Part shown: positions 9,151 through 17,112 of the stretch, piece by piece
Layout of the letters: every line of letters starts with the position of its first letter
Numbering within the stretch: the first letter of the stretch is position 1
From: Enterobacteriaceae bacterium UBA7338
GTDB lineage: Bacteria; Pseudomonadota; Gammaproteobacteria; Enterobacterales; Enterobacteriaceae
Length of the DNA: 64,000 bases
Assembly: GCA_002480085.1 (NCBI GenBank)
Contig: DKPJ01000008.1
Location: 298,617 to 362,616 of the forward strand
Reading direction: 5' to 3'
Notes under the pieces: generated by a model
Told to the model about the DNA's origin: nothing
The model's database searches: none
What the model saw: the letters and a program-made list of their open reading frames with translations, nothing else
Translations under genes and position numbers: made by a program

Positions 9151-9342
9151 TTACGTTTTATCAGGATCCTCGTAGCGCTGCTTAGCATCCAGCGCCTCCT
9201 GCTCGGTTTGGTGCTCGCTGATCAGCGAGTCCGGTTCGGGATGGTCAGCACGAAGTTGATACCAGGTCACAGTCTCCTGCTGGCCTCCCTTCTCGACGGT
9301 AACAATGCGGGCTTCACGCGGGTAAGGCGGTCTTGTAGGCAT
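9151..9342 (-). CDS. yaiA: YaiA family protein
   Basis: 63-aa protein of unknown function, the length of E. coli YaiA and alike throughout (MPTRPPYPREARIVTVEKG, TWYQLRADHP, RYEDPDKT). It is highly charged with no signal peptide or membrane segment, so probably cytosolic. It sits 57 bp downstream of aroL on the same strand and belongs to the TyrR/TrpR-controlled aroL unit. Confidence 0.93.
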   Translation of the reverse strand: MPTRPPYPREARIVTVEKGGQQETVTWYQLRADHPEPDSLISEHQTEQEALDAKQRYEDPDKT

Positions 9343-9399
9343 AGCGCTTCCTTTTTTCTTGGTAGAGCTATGAGTATAGTCAAAGGTCGCGATCCGCGA

Positions 9400-9924
9400 T
9401 CAGCTTGCCCGAGCCAGCAGCAGCGCCGCCTGAATATCGGCAACCACCTTCTCCGGGGCCTGCGCGGCATCAACGATATGGTGCGCCGCCTCGCGGTAGA
9501 GCGCATCGCGCTGGGCCAGCACCTCGCTTACCTCTTCGCTTATCGGCCTGCCGGTGAGGGTTGGACGCTGCGCCTCCTCGGGGAAAGCCGCCAGCCGCTC
9601 GGCCAGCACCGCAACGGGGGCGCAGAGATAGATAACGACCCCCGTCTCACGCATAAAGCGACGATTAACCTCGCTGAGAATAATCCCGCCGCCGGTGGCG
9701 ATGACCGTCCCGGGCGCAGAGACGGCCTGCAGCGTCGCCGTTTCACGGGCGCGAAAACCGGGCCAGCCCTCTTTTTCAACGATCGCCGCGATGGTCATCT
9801 GCGCCTGCTCCTGCAGCGCATGGTCGGTATCAATGAACCGGCAGTCTCGCACCTGAGCCAGCTCAACACCAATGGTGGATTTTCCACACCCGCGAGCGCC
9901 AATTAAAAAGATGGGTAACGTCAT
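9400..9924 (-). CDS. aroL: Shikimate kinase II
   Basis: 174-aa shikimate kinase. The P-loop is GARGCGKST near residues 9-17, the shikimate-binding D-T-D and FRARE motifs follow, and the GGG segment (ATGGGIIL) and lid region (RPTLTGRP) are present. It transfers the ATP gamma-phosphate to shikimate in the common aromatic pathway; AroL is the high-affinity isozyme. The open frame continues upstream, but the ATG at 9924 (MTLPIFLIG) gives the family length. TrpR- and TyrR-type operators lie 57-157 bp upstream. Confidence 0.96.
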   Translation of the reverse strand: MTLPIFLIGARGCGKSTIGVELAQVRDCRFIDTDHALQEQAQMTIAAIVEKEGWPGFRARETATLQAVSAPGTVIATGGGIILSEVNRRFMRETGVVIYLCAPVAVLAERLAAFPEEAQRPTLTGRPISEEVSEVLAQRDALYREAAHHIVDAAQAPEKVVADIQAALLLARAS

Positions 9925-9980
9925 GACCTGGTGTTCTCCCTTGTACCGCGATCTGCGGAACACGAATAGTTGAAGCGCCA

Positions 9981-9998
9981 ATACTATTACACTAGTAC
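9981..9998 (-). promoter_or_regulatory. TrpR operator-like site upstream of aroL
   Basis: On the minus strand GTACTAGTGTAATAGTAT agrees at 14 of 18 positions with the symmetrical TrpR operator GTACTAGTTAACTAGTAC. In E. coli aroL is repressed by TrpR together with TyrR, and the site lies in the same place, in the aroL leader/promoter region. Confidence 0.7.
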
Positions 9999-10006
9999 GA
10001 AAAAGT

Positions 10007-10081
10007 CGTAAATAAAACGTTACGAATTTATAATGACACTGCGATGAATGGCCTGTTTCAGCGTGTAAAGATAAAATGGCA
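10007..10081 (-). promoter_or_regulatory. Two TyrR box-like sites upstream of aroL
   Basis: Read on the minus strand, 10064-10081 is TGCCATTTTATCTTTACA (a perfect TTTACA right half and degraded left half of TGTAAA-N6-TTTACA). Positions 10007-10024 read CGTAACGTTTTATTTACG (both halves near consensus). E. coli aroL is known to have several TyrR boxes. A TATAAA-like -10 lies between them (about 10029-10034). Confidence 0.55.
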
Positions 10082-10095
10082 TTTGTCGCGCCACC

Positions 10096-10575
10096 TTACT
10101 TTAAAGGGCGTCCCGTTGACAAGTCCTGCCGCGATCGTGCCAGCAGCCACTTATCCAGCTCGGCAGCAAACTGCTGGCGATCGCGCTGGGAGAGGCTATC
10201 CGGTCCGCCGGTTTGTACCCCGCTGGCGCGCAGGGTATCCATGAAATCGCGCATCGTCAGTTTTTCGCGGATGGTTGCCTCGCTATAACGCTCACCCCGA
10301 GGGTTAAGCGCCGCTGCGCCCTTCCCTAACACCTCCGCCGCCAGCGGAATATCGGCGGTGATCACCAGATCGCCCGGTTCGCACAGGCGCACAATTTCGT
10401 TATCGGCTACGTCAAAACCCGCCGGCACCCGCAGGGAGCGGATGAACTTTGAAGGCGGTACGCGCAGGGTCTGGTTCGCCACCAGCGTCAGCGGCATCTG
10501 CGTACGAACGGCGGCGCGAAACAGGATCTCTTTGATTACATTTGGACACGCATCCGCATCCACCCAAATTGCCAT
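10096..10575 (-). CDS. yaiI: UPF0178 family protein YaiI
   Basis: 159-aa protein of the UPF0178/DUF188 family. The N-terminal IWVDADACP with its aspartates, and ITADIPLA in the middle, recall a PIN/NYN nuclease-like acidic centre, but no activity is established. The ATG at 10575 is preceded by CAGGAGC, and a longer upstream frame is not needed. It is divergent from proC across 76 bp, as in E. coli. Confidence 0.92.
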   Translation of the reverse strand: MAIWVDADACPNVIKEILFRAAVRTQMPLTLVANQTLRVPPSKFIRSLRVPAGFDVADNEIVRLCEPGDLVITADIPLAAEVLGKGAAALNPRGERYSEATIREKLTMRDFMDTLRASGVQTGGPDSLSQRDRQQFAAELDKWLLARSRQDLSTGRPLK

Positions 10576-10651
10576 AGCTGCTCCTGAATAGTTTATGTTC
10601 ACTATGATAAGCTATAACTCCCCCATTAATCACACATTCAGGGAAAAGGTG

Positions 10652-11461
10652 ATGGAGAAAAAGATCGGATTTATCGGCTGCGGCAATATGGGTCAGGCTA
10701 TTCTGGGCGGGATGATTGCCAGCGGCCAGGTGCAGCCAGAGCAGGTTTGGGTCTATACCCCGACGCCGGAAAAGGTCGCGGCCCTCAGCAGCCAGTACGG
10801 TATTAACCCGGCGCAGAGCGCGCAGGAAGTAGCACAGATCGCCGATATCGTCTTTGGCGCGGTGAAGCCTAACGTGATGATCAAAACCCTGAGCGAGATC
10901 ACCTCCAGCCTGAATAAAGATACGCTGGTGGTGTCGATTGCCGCAGGCGTCACGCTGGATCAGCTGGCCCGCGCCCTCGGCCACGATCGCAAAATCGTGC
11001 GCACCATGCCCAATACCCCGGCGCTAGTGAATGCGGGCATGACCTCTATCACTCCAAACGCGCTGGTGACGCCGGAAGACGTTGCCGACGTGCTGGCTAT
11101 TTTCCGCAGCTTTGGCGAAGCGGAAGTGGTGGCTGAATCGATGATCCACCCGGTAGTAGGCGTCAGCGGCTCCGCCCCGGCCTATGTCTTTATGTTTATC
11201 GAAGCGATGGCCGACGCTGCCGTGCTGGGCGGTATGCCGCGTGCGCAGGCCTACAAGTTTGCTGCCCAGGCGGTAATGGGATCGGCGAAGATGGTGCTGG
11301 AGACCGGCAAGCACCCTGGCGAGCTGAAGGATATGGTCTGCTCACCGGGCGGCACCACCATTGAGGCGGTGCGAGTGCTGGAGGAGCGGGGGTTCCGCGC
11401 CGCCGTGATTGAGGCTATGAGCAAGTGCATGGAGAAATCTGATGCGCTGAGCAAGCTTTGA
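10652..11461 (+). CDS. proC: Pyrroline-5-carboxylate reductase
   Basis: 269-aa enzyme (E. coli length) for the last step of proline synthesis, NADPH-dependent reduction of pyrroline-5-carboxylate. The Rossmann motif GFIGCGNMGQAI is at residues 6-17, the P5CR block (MPNTPALV) follows and the C-terminal substrate site (VSGSAPAYVF, CSPGGTTIEAV) is complete. The ATG at 10652 follows AGGGAAAAGGTG. The other proline genes, proB and proA, are at 41.6-44.0 kb in this window. Confidence 0.97.
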   Translation: MEKKIGFIGCGNMGQAILGGMIASGQVQPEQVWVYTPTPEKVAALSSQYGINPAQSAQEVAQIADIVFGAVKPNVMIKTLSEITSSLNKDTLVVSIAAGVTLDQLARALGHDRKIVRTMPNTPALVNAGMTSITPNALVTPEDVADVLAIFRSFGEAEVVAESMIHPVVGVSGSAPAYVFMFIEAMADAAVLGGMPRAQAYKFAAQAVMGSAKMVLETGKHPGELKDMVCSPGGTTIEAVRVLEERGFRAAVIEAMSKCMEKSDALSKL

Positions 11462-11472
11462 CGGGTGCGGCT

Positions 11473-11555
11473 GTAGGCCCGGTAAGCGTAGCGCCACCGG
11501 GCATCACTCTGCTGATATTGCAACGCCGGGCGGCTCTGCGTTTGCCCGGCCTACG
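11473..11555. repeat. BIME: two REP elements in opposite orientation
   Basis: A REP copy at 11473-11502 (GTAGGCCCGGTAAGCG to GCCACCGGGC) and another at 11525-11555 (GCCGGGCGGCTC to CCCGGCCTACG) form an inverted pair between the convergent genes proC and dgcC. Probably an mRNA 3'-end stabiliser for both. Confidence 0.85.
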
Positions 11556-11586
11556 TTGGGCACGGTGCGGTTTGTAATGGCAGACC

Positions 11587-12690
11587 TCAGGCTGCCACCT
11601 CCGTACGGTTTCGACCGCCTTTTTTCGCCTTATAGAGCGCCATATCAGCGGCTTTTAGCCAGTCGCGATAGTGCTCCGTGCCTGGGGTAAGCGGCGCGAG
11701 GCCCACGCTGATTTGCAGCGTCAGATGCGGCGCGCAGGGTAGCCGGATCTCCGCCAGGGTATCGTGGACCCGGCTCATCGCCGCCAGCGCGCTATCGACC
11801 GGCGTGCCGCTCATGATCACGGCAAACTCATCGCCGCCAAAGCGCCCAATGATATCGCTCCCGCGCAGGGTGAGCTGCAGATGACGGCTAATGGCGATGA
11901 TCGCCTCATCCCCCACGTCATGACCATAGGTATCGTTGATGGTCTTGAAGTAATCGACATCAATAAGCAGCAGCGTCGCCATTCGCTGGTTGCGTCGGCT
12001 GCTCTCAAACTCGTTGCGCAGTAAAATTTCCCAGTGCCGCCGGTTGTAGACGCCGGTCATGCCGTCGCGGGTGCTCATGATCCGCAGGCGCTGCTTCTGC
12101 CTCGCAAGCCGGGTAAACGTACGAAAGCTGACCCAGGCAAACAGCGGCGGATAGAGCAGGATAAACGGCAGGCAGAGCCACCACTCCAGCGGCGCGCTGG
12201 TGAAAGTTACCGCCGTACCGGTAAGCTGGAGCATCACCAGGCTCGCCCCCAGCAGCAGGGCGATGCCAATGCCGAATAGTCGCGGCCCCCCCATGCCCAT
12301 CAGCATCAGGCTGACCATCATCACCAGCACCGCCGACGGCATGATGTTTATCCCCATCACGCCAATCCAGATCCCCGCCAGGATAGCATCAATCTTAAGG
12401 TTATTGATCTCGGCGGCGTGAGGATCGCTTGAGCGGTTCGCCAGCTGCCAGGCGAGATGTGGCCAGACAAAAGACCAGCTTAAGAGAAATAGCCACCAGC
12501 CTCCGGCTACGGGCTGGGAGGTCATCGCGCCACCTAAGGGAAAAAAGAGGCATCCAAGGCCAAAAATACGCGGTAATCGAAGCCGCCGCGCAAAAAGCTG
12601 GCCAGACAGGAAGTGCTCGTCCTGACTGGGGGTATCAACCCACTCCTTGTTTACTGCCGTTTTAGAATAAAGATTGTTATCATTCATCAT
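11587..12690 (-). CDS. dgcC: Diguanylate cyclase DgcC (AdrA/YaiC)
   Basis: About 367 aa. An N-terminal MASE2-type membrane region with several hydrophobic helices (about 40-195) precedes a GGDEF domain (about 205-365) with an intact RFGGDEF active site. An RGSD I-site sits five residues before it, so product inhibition is expected. It makes the c-di-GMP that activates cellulose synthase (BcsA) under CsgD control. The start is uncertain: the base triplet aligned with the E. coli ATG is ATA here, and the first usable codons are two adjacent ATGs (12690 and 12687) without a strong Shine-Dalgarno. A longer frame runs upstream, but it would start before the likely transcription start. Confidence 0.93.
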   Translation of the reverse strand: MMNDNNLYSKTAVNKEWVDTPSQDEHFLSGQLFARRLRLPRIFGLGCLFFPLGGAMTSQPVAGGWWLFLLSWSFVWPHLAWQLANRSSDPHAAEINNLKIDAILAGIWIGVMGINIMPSAVLVMMVSLMLMGMGGPRLFGIGIALLLGASLVMLQLTGTAVTFTSAPLEWWLCLPFILLYPPLFAWVSFRTFTRLARQKQRLRIMSTRDGMTGVYNRRHWEILLRNEFESSRRNQRMATLLLIDVDYFKTINDTYGHDVGDEAIIAISRHLQLTLRGSDIIGRFGGDEFAVIMSGTPVDSALAAMSRVHDTLAEIRLPCAPHLTLQISVGLAPLTPGTEHYRDWLKAADMALYKAKKGGRNRTEVAA

Positions 12691-12712
12691 TATTGGGAAT
12701 ATTCTGAAACAT

Positions 12713-12786
12713 TTCCCAAAATTATAGAGAGGCGCGGCGGAGAGAAAGTATGATATTTCGGGTGAGAGGCAGATCACACTCACCCG
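12713..12786 (-). promoter_or_regulatory. dgcC promoter with palindromic CsgD-like operator
   Basis: On the minus strand a TATAAT -10 lies at 12721-12726 with no good -35. Upstream, CGGGTGAG (12759-12766) and its inverted copy CTCACCCG (12779-12786) form a perfect 8-bp palindrome centred near -58. Each arm with its flank matches 10 of 11 positions of the CsgD consensus CGGGKGAKNKA. This fits activation of dgcC by CsgD, as known for adrA in E. coli and Salmonella. A second inverted repeat (TTGGGAA/TTCCCAA, 12693-12719) overlaps the transcription start and leader. Confidence 0.65.
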
Positions 12787-12798
12787 ATAGGGCTAAGC

Positions 12799-13062
12799 TT
12801 ATCGTGAGCGCGGGTGGTGCAATAGCTTATTGAGGTACTGCTGCAGCAGCTCGGTGTCCTGGCGAGGCACCTGCGAGTCAGGGCTGGCTGCTTCCAGCGC
12901 CCCTTCAATGCTCTGAATTAATGCCAGTTGCTCCGGTTGGGCCATATGACGCAGCAGAGCGGTAACGACAATCTCCAGCGCCTCCACCTGGGCAACCAGC
13001 TCCTTTGACTCTTCTTCCTTTTCCGCCAGTTTAACCAGCAGCTCTGCAATCAGATTTTTCAT
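12799..13062 (-). CDS. iraP: Anti-adaptor protein IraP
   Basis: 87-aa protein beginning MKNLIAELLVKLAEKEEESK, with a strongly predicted N-terminal coiled coil and a polar C-terminus, as in E. coli IraP (86 aa). IraP binds the adaptor RssB and so protects the stationary-phase sigma factor RpoS from ClpXP during phosphate starvation or low magnesium. In E. coli psiF and phoA lie between dgcC and iraP; here the two genes are neighbours only 108 bp apart. Confidence 0.93.
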   Translation of the reverse strand: MKNLIAELLVKLAEKEEESKELVAQVEALEIVVTALLRHMAQPEQLALIQSIEGALEAASPDSQVPRQDTELLQQYLNKLLHHPRSR

Positions 13063-13145
13063 CGCGCACCATCCCCATACACAACTCTATAAGATTTTCA
13101 GCCAAATTTATCATGGCAGATTACACAAAAGTAACATTTTAACTA

Positions 13146-14366
13146 CTATTTTTGCGTCGCGCCTGCGGCAGTGCGGCGAGTCTGCCTGAGTACGATTGCC
13201 AGCTGCCAGATATTGATCAGCACCACCACGGCGGTGGCGATAAATACCCAGCGGAAACCGGCCATCGCGGAGATGCTGGCCCCCATCAGCGGGCCGGCGA
13301 CGTTGCCCAGATACATAAATGACTGGTTATAGCCAAAGATACGACCGGTCACCTGCTCGCTGGCATATTTCAGCAGCAGCGTCTGCACCGCAGGCAGCAT
13401 CGCTCCGTCGGCAAACCCCAGCAGGAAACGTAAGATACCGAGCTGCAGCGGTGTGGTCACAAACGACATGGCGAAAAAGAGCGCTACCGCGCAGATTAGC
13501 GTGGCCATCAGGATCCGCGCCGTGCCGATCCGGTCTCCGAGCTTGCCGAGACGCGGAGCGGACATCAGCGCCGAGACGCCGGGTACGGCGGCAATCATGC
13601 CGCTGAGGAAGGCAATATTGCTGCTGTCCGGGGCCAGCGACTGGACAAACAGCGCCAGAATCGGCCCTACCGAGCCGTTACAGAGCTGGATCACCATGGT
13701 GGTGACAAACAGGCTTAAGATGAGCTTTGGATAGGGCAGGCTGGCGAATACCGCTTTGCCGGTGAGGCGCTGCGCCTTGCTGATTTTGGGCCGCACGCCC
13801 TCTTTAATCAGGAACAGCGTCACCAGAAAGCTCACCATCAGCAGGGTGGCAGTGATAAAAAATACCGCCCGCAGGCCAACGTGATCGGCGAGAAAGCCTC
13901 CCAGCAGCGGGCCGCAGATCACGCCGCTGATCTGCGCGGTGGAGAGCGTGCTCAGCGCCCAGCCGCTGCGCTCGCGTGGCACCTGCGAGGCCACCAGCGC
14001 CATGGCGTTGGGAATATAGCCGGAGGTTAGCCCCATAATTGCCCGCAGAAACAGCAGCTGCCAGACGTTGGTGGCAAAGGCCTGCAGCAGAATGGCAATG
14101 GCCATCCCCAGCGAGGCACGGAGCAGCATCAGCTTACGTCCCTTGCGGTCGGCAAGGCTGCCCCACATCGGCGAGACGATGGCCGACACTAAAAAAGTCA
14201 CGCTAAAGGTCAACCCGGACCACATTGACAGCGCCTCGTGCGAGGTCACGCCCATCTCGGCAATATAGAGCGGCAAGAACGGTAAAATCTGGCTGATCGC
14301 AAGGCCGGTAAAGAAGCAGCCAAACCATACCGAAATAAGATTAACCTTCCAGGATTCCATAAGCAT
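13146..14366 (-). CDS. MFS drug-efflux transporter, MdtG-like
   Basis: About 406 aa with 12 predicted membrane helices and the MFS signature after helix 2 (GSLADRKGRKLMLLR), repeated weakly in the second half (RLGKLGDRIG). It resembles E. coli MdtG (YceE) along its length (LPFLPLYIAEMGV, VPRERSGWALSTLS, GILRFLLGFADGA), but this is not the mdtG locus, so it is a paralogue or related efflux pump. The substrate is unknown; MdtG relatives export fosfomycin or deoxycholate. ATG 14366 is used; TTG 14372 and ATG 14360 are alternatives. It lies in the interval where E. coli has psiF-phoA/iraP. Confidence 0.85.
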   Translation of the reverse strand: MLMESWKVNLISVWFGCFFTGLAISQILPFLPLYIAEMGVTSHEALSMWSGLTFSVTFLVSAIVSPMWGSLADRKGRKLMLLRASLGMAIAILLQAFATNVWQLLFLRAIMGLTSGYIPNAMALVASQVPRERSGWALSTLSTAQISGVICGPLLGGFLADHVGLRAVFFITATLLMVSFLVTLFLIKEGVRPKISKAQRLTGKAVFASLPYPKLILSLFVTTMVIQLCNGSVGPILALFVQSLAPDSSNIAFLSGMIAAVPGVSALMSAPRLGKLGDRIGTARILMATLICAVALFFAMSFVTTPLQLGILRFLLGFADGAMLPAVQTLLLKYASEQVTGRIFGYNQSFMYLGNVAGPLMGASISAMAGFRWVFIATAVVVLINIWQLAIVLRQTRRTAAGATQK

Positions 14367-14413
14367 CTGCAATTATTCAGGTTTTAACAGCAGGCTCCAG
14401 CATAGCATAACTG

Positions 14414-14449
14414 TGGATTATGCTTAGCGGCACTTAGCGGCATAATCCA
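14414..14449. terminator. Hairpin overlapping the 3' end of the extensin-like gene
   Basis: TGGATTATGC (14414-14423) and GCATAATCCA (14440-14449) form a perfect 10-bp inverted repeat. Its inside consists of a short tandem duplication (TTAGCGGCAC/TTAGCGGCA). The right arm lies in the last codons of the minus-strand gene. There is no long T-tract, so termination is only a possibility. Confidence 0.45.
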
Positions 14450-15117
14450 TACCCACGCATCCCGAGGTGAAAGTGGTTGGCGTGGGCGGCGTTATACTCC
14501 GGGCCTAAGCCGTTGCCGTAGTAGCCGCAGCTGGCGCTAAGCATCGCCCGCAGCCAGGGCTGGGTCTTGTCCTGCTTCCAGCCACGCAGCACCGTCACCT
14601 GCTGCCCGTTCGCCAGGCGAAAGCCGCTGATATCCAGCGCCTCTGCAGTGGCGTGCTCGCTCAGCCGGGCGTTGGCGCGATGGTAAATATTGCGGCAGGC
14701 ATAGCTGCCAAGATGATCGATGCGCACCAGCTCGCTGGACATATAACGTTCGGTCAGCGGCCGGGCCTGCTGCTGCACAAAGAGCGCCGAGCTGAGCGCC
14801 AGCGGGCAGGAGGCGAGAAAGCTGCTGCTGAGCTTTACCGAACCAAAATCCCGTACCCGTACGGTGTTAGTCAGCGGACAGGTGCCAGTGCTGTCGGCAA
14901 CCGGCCGGGAAGCAATCAGCCTCTTTTGGTTGGCTTCTACCAACAGAGCATTGCACTGCTCGGGCGTCAGCCGCTTAAGCTTAAATTGGGTGATGCGACC
15001 CGGCGGATCGTCGAGACGCAGCGGTACAAACGGATTGTAGTACGAAGGCAAGTAGCGATAGCCCACGACGCCTGCCCCCACGATAAGCAAAAAAACGATC
15101 GCTCCTGTTCCTCTCAC
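14434..15117 (-). CDS. Extensin-like (M15-type) membrane-anchored envelope protein
   Basis: 227 aa: one N-terminal membrane anchor (AIVFLLIVGAGVVGYRYL, about 6-24) followed by a periplasmic extensin-like C-terminal domain. Residues expected for a zinc D-Ala-D-Ala carboxypeptidase fold are visible: LSEHATAEALDISGF (H and D ligands, about 160-174) and NHFHLGM near the C-terminus. Family proteins are called extensin-like, but most enterobacterial ones are uncharacterised; a peptidoglycan peptidase role is inferred. GTG 15117 is chosen because GGGGAG lies 5 bases upstream; ATG 15147 is the alternative. It is divergent from ddlA, which makes D-Ala-D-Ala. Confidence 0.82.
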   Translation of the reverse strand: MRGTGAIVFLLIVGAGVVGYRYLPSYYNPFVPLRLDDPPGRITQFKLKRLTPEQCNALLVEANQKRLIASRPVADSTGTCPLTNTVRVRDFGSVKLSSSFLASCPLALSSALFVQQQARPLTERYMSSELVRIDHLGSYACRNIYHRANARLSEHATAEALDISGFRLANGQQVTVLRGWKQDKTQPWLRAMLSASCGYYGNGLGPEYNAAHANHFHLGMRGYGLCR

Positions 15118-15223
15118 GCGCTCTCCCCTTCCATCGCCCTCAAACATTATGGCAGAAGGCCGCGAATCACGCGTTTTGACGTGGTAAGGTATCTTTTTTC
15201 GAGCGATAAGAGTGGATGTGGTG

Positions 15224-16321
15224 ATGGCAAAAATGCGGGTAGGGATCGTCTTTGGTGGTAAATCGGCGGAGCATGAGGTGTCGCTCCAGTCGGCAAAAAA
15301 TATTGTCGATGCCATTGATAAGAGCCGCTTCGACGTGGTGCTGCTGGGGATTGATAAGCAGGGGCAGTGGCATATCAACGACACGGCCAACTATTTACGG
15401 AACGCCAGCGATCCGGCACGTATCGCGCTTAACCCCTCCGCGATTAGCGTCGCCCATATTCCCGGCAGAGAGACGGCGCAGCTTATCAATGCCGAGAGCG
15501 GCGCGGCTCTGCCTGCGGTAGATGTTATCTTCCCTATCGTTCACGGCACGCTGGGTGAAGATGGCTCCCTGCAGGGAATGCTGCGGATGGCGAATCTGCC
15601 TTTCGTCGGTTCCGGCGTACTCGGCTCGGCGGCCTGTATGGATAAGGACGTCACCAAGCGCCTGCTGCGCGATGCCGGGCTAAAGGTTGCTCCGTTTATC
15701 ACCCTCACCCGCGCTAACCGTCAGCGACTCTCTTTTGCCGACGTGCAGGCGCAGCTGGGCCTGCCGCTGTTTGTCAAACCGGCCAACCAGGGGTCGTCGG
15801 TTGGCGTCAGCAAAGTAACCAGCGAGGCGCAGTATAATGCCGCCATCGATCTCGCCTTTGCGTTCGATCATAAGGTGGTGGTGGAGACCGGTATCAAGGG
15901 GCGGGAGATTGAGTGTGCCGTGCTGGGGAACGATAACCCACAGGCCAGCACCTGCGGCGAGATCGTGCTCAACAGCGAGTTTTACGCCTACGACACTAAA
16001 TATATTGATGATAACGGCGCGCAGGTGGTGATCCCGGCGGCGATCGATCCGGCGGTAAACGAGGCCATTCGCCAGACCGCCGTGACCGCCTACGAGACGC
16101 TGGGATGCGCAGGCATGGCGCGGGTTGACGTCTTCCTGACTGATGAGAACGAGATCGTCATTAACGAGATTAACACCCTGCCCGGCTTTACCAATATCAG
16201 CATGTATCCCAAGCTGTGGCAGGCCAGCGGCTTGGGCTACACCGATCTGATTAGCCGCCTGATCGATCTGGCGTTAGAGCGCCATCAGGCCGACAGCGCT
16301 CTGAAAAGTTCGATGGCTTAA
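15224..16321 (+). CDS. ddlA: D-alanine--D-alanine ligase A
   Basis: 365-aa ATP-grasp ligase joining two D-alanines for the peptidoglycan pentapeptide (E. coli DdlA 364 aa). It shows FGGKSAEHEVS (residues 9-19), HGTLGEDGSLQG, the ATP-binding lysine segment FVKPANQGSSVGVSK and the Mg-binding NEINTLPGFT near the C-terminus. ATG 15224 (MAKMRVGIVFGG) is preferred to GTG 15212 on family length. Its stop overlaps the stop of the convergent yaiZ by a few bases. Confidence 0.97.
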   Translation: MAKMRVGIVFGGKSAEHEVSLQSAKNIVDAIDKSRFDVVLLGIDKQGQWHINDTANYLRNASDPARIALNPSAISVAHIPGRETAQLINAESGAALPAVDVIFPIVHGTLGEDGSLQGMLRMANLPFVGSGVLGSAACMDKDVTKRLLRDAGLKVAPFITLTRANRQRLSFADVQAQLGLPLFVKPANQGSSVGVSKVTSEAQYNAAIDLAFAFDHKVVVETGIKGREIECAVLGNDNPQASTCGEIVLNSEFYAYDTKYIDDNGAQVVIPAAIDPAVNEAIRQTAVTAYETLGCAGMARVDVFLTDENEIVINEINTLPGFTNISMYPKLWQASGLGYTDLISRLIDLALERHQADSALKSSMA

Positions 16322-16539
16322 TCCTGCGATTCCGCCGCGGTCTCCTCCTCGGGACGGCGGCGAATGATCAACCCCGCCAGCCAGAAGCTAATAACCCAGG
16401 TCACCAGGCCTACCGCATAGGTTTGCCAACCCTTCGCCTCAAATCCCAGCAGCCCAACCACGCCGTTAAGAATAAAGATCAGCCCGATAGCAAAGGCGTA
16501 GTAGTGCCAGTCACGGCGAATTTTGGCAGGCAGTTTCAT
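16318..16539 (-). CDS. yaiZ: DUF2754 inner-membrane protein YaiZ
   Basis: 73-aa protein with two membrane helices (about 13-31 and 41-62) and a positively charged then acidic tail (IIRRRPEEE). Nearly identical to E. coli YaiZ through the membrane part (DWHYYAFAIGLIFILNGVVG). Function unknown. ATG 16539 follows CCGGAGCTGCT; an upstream in-frame start adds nine residues without support. Its last bases overlap the ddlA stop. Confidence 0.9.
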   Translation of the reverse strand: MKLPAKIRRDWHYYAFAIGLIFILNGVVGLLGFEAKGWQTYAVGLVTWVISFWLAGLIIRRRPEEETAAESQD

Positions 16540-16794
16540 AGCAGCTCCGGTAGAGAAAAACAGCATCGGAGCATATTACCGATGGCAAGTCCATGACGCA
16601 TGCGGAAAATCCGAAAACGTTAATAAAACGCAACAAAAGTCATGATTTTGTGACTGGAGATGTAAAACCTTAAACCAGCCTAATAATAATGCGTAAATTG
16701 TCACCAATCTGATATTGACAATCGTTATGACCTGTCAAAATCAACCTGAATTACTGGTGCATTGCCAGCTCAATAACGCGTATCGGAGGTCACT

Positions 16795-17094
16795 ATGGCA
16801 GAATTTATGATGTCGAAGCCCTTTGCCAACGAGAAGAGACGAGACGCCTCCACGCCAGGCAATATCGCGTATGCGGTCTTTGTGCTGCTCTGCTTCTGGG
16901 CAGGTGCGCAGCTGCTGAACGCGCTGATCCACGCGCCCGGTGTGTTTGAGAATTTTATGCAGATGCAGGAGAGCAATCGGCCGCACATCGATATGGGAAT
17001 CGGCGTGGGCACGATCTTTGGTCTGGTTCCGTTTCTCATTGGCAGCGCCCTGCTCGGCGTAATCGCCCTGCTGCTGCGCTGGCGTCACTATTAA
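16795..17094 (+). CDS. yaiY: DUF2755 inner-membrane protein YaiY
   Basis: 99-aa protein with two predicted membrane helices (about 23-45 and 70-93), alike E. coli YaiY in NIAYAVFVLLCFWAGAQLLN and GVGTIFGLVPFL. Function unknown. The start is supported by the upstream CGGAGGTCACT. It is preceded by a 255-bp AT-rich leader with no other gene. Confidence 0.9.
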   Translation: MAEFMMSKPFANEKRRDASTPGNIAYAVFVLLCFWAGAQLLNALIHAPGVFENFMQMQESNRPHIDMGIGVGTIFGLVPFLIGSALLGVIALLLRWRHY

Positions 17095-17112
17095 CGTGAC
17101 GCCGTAAGTAAA

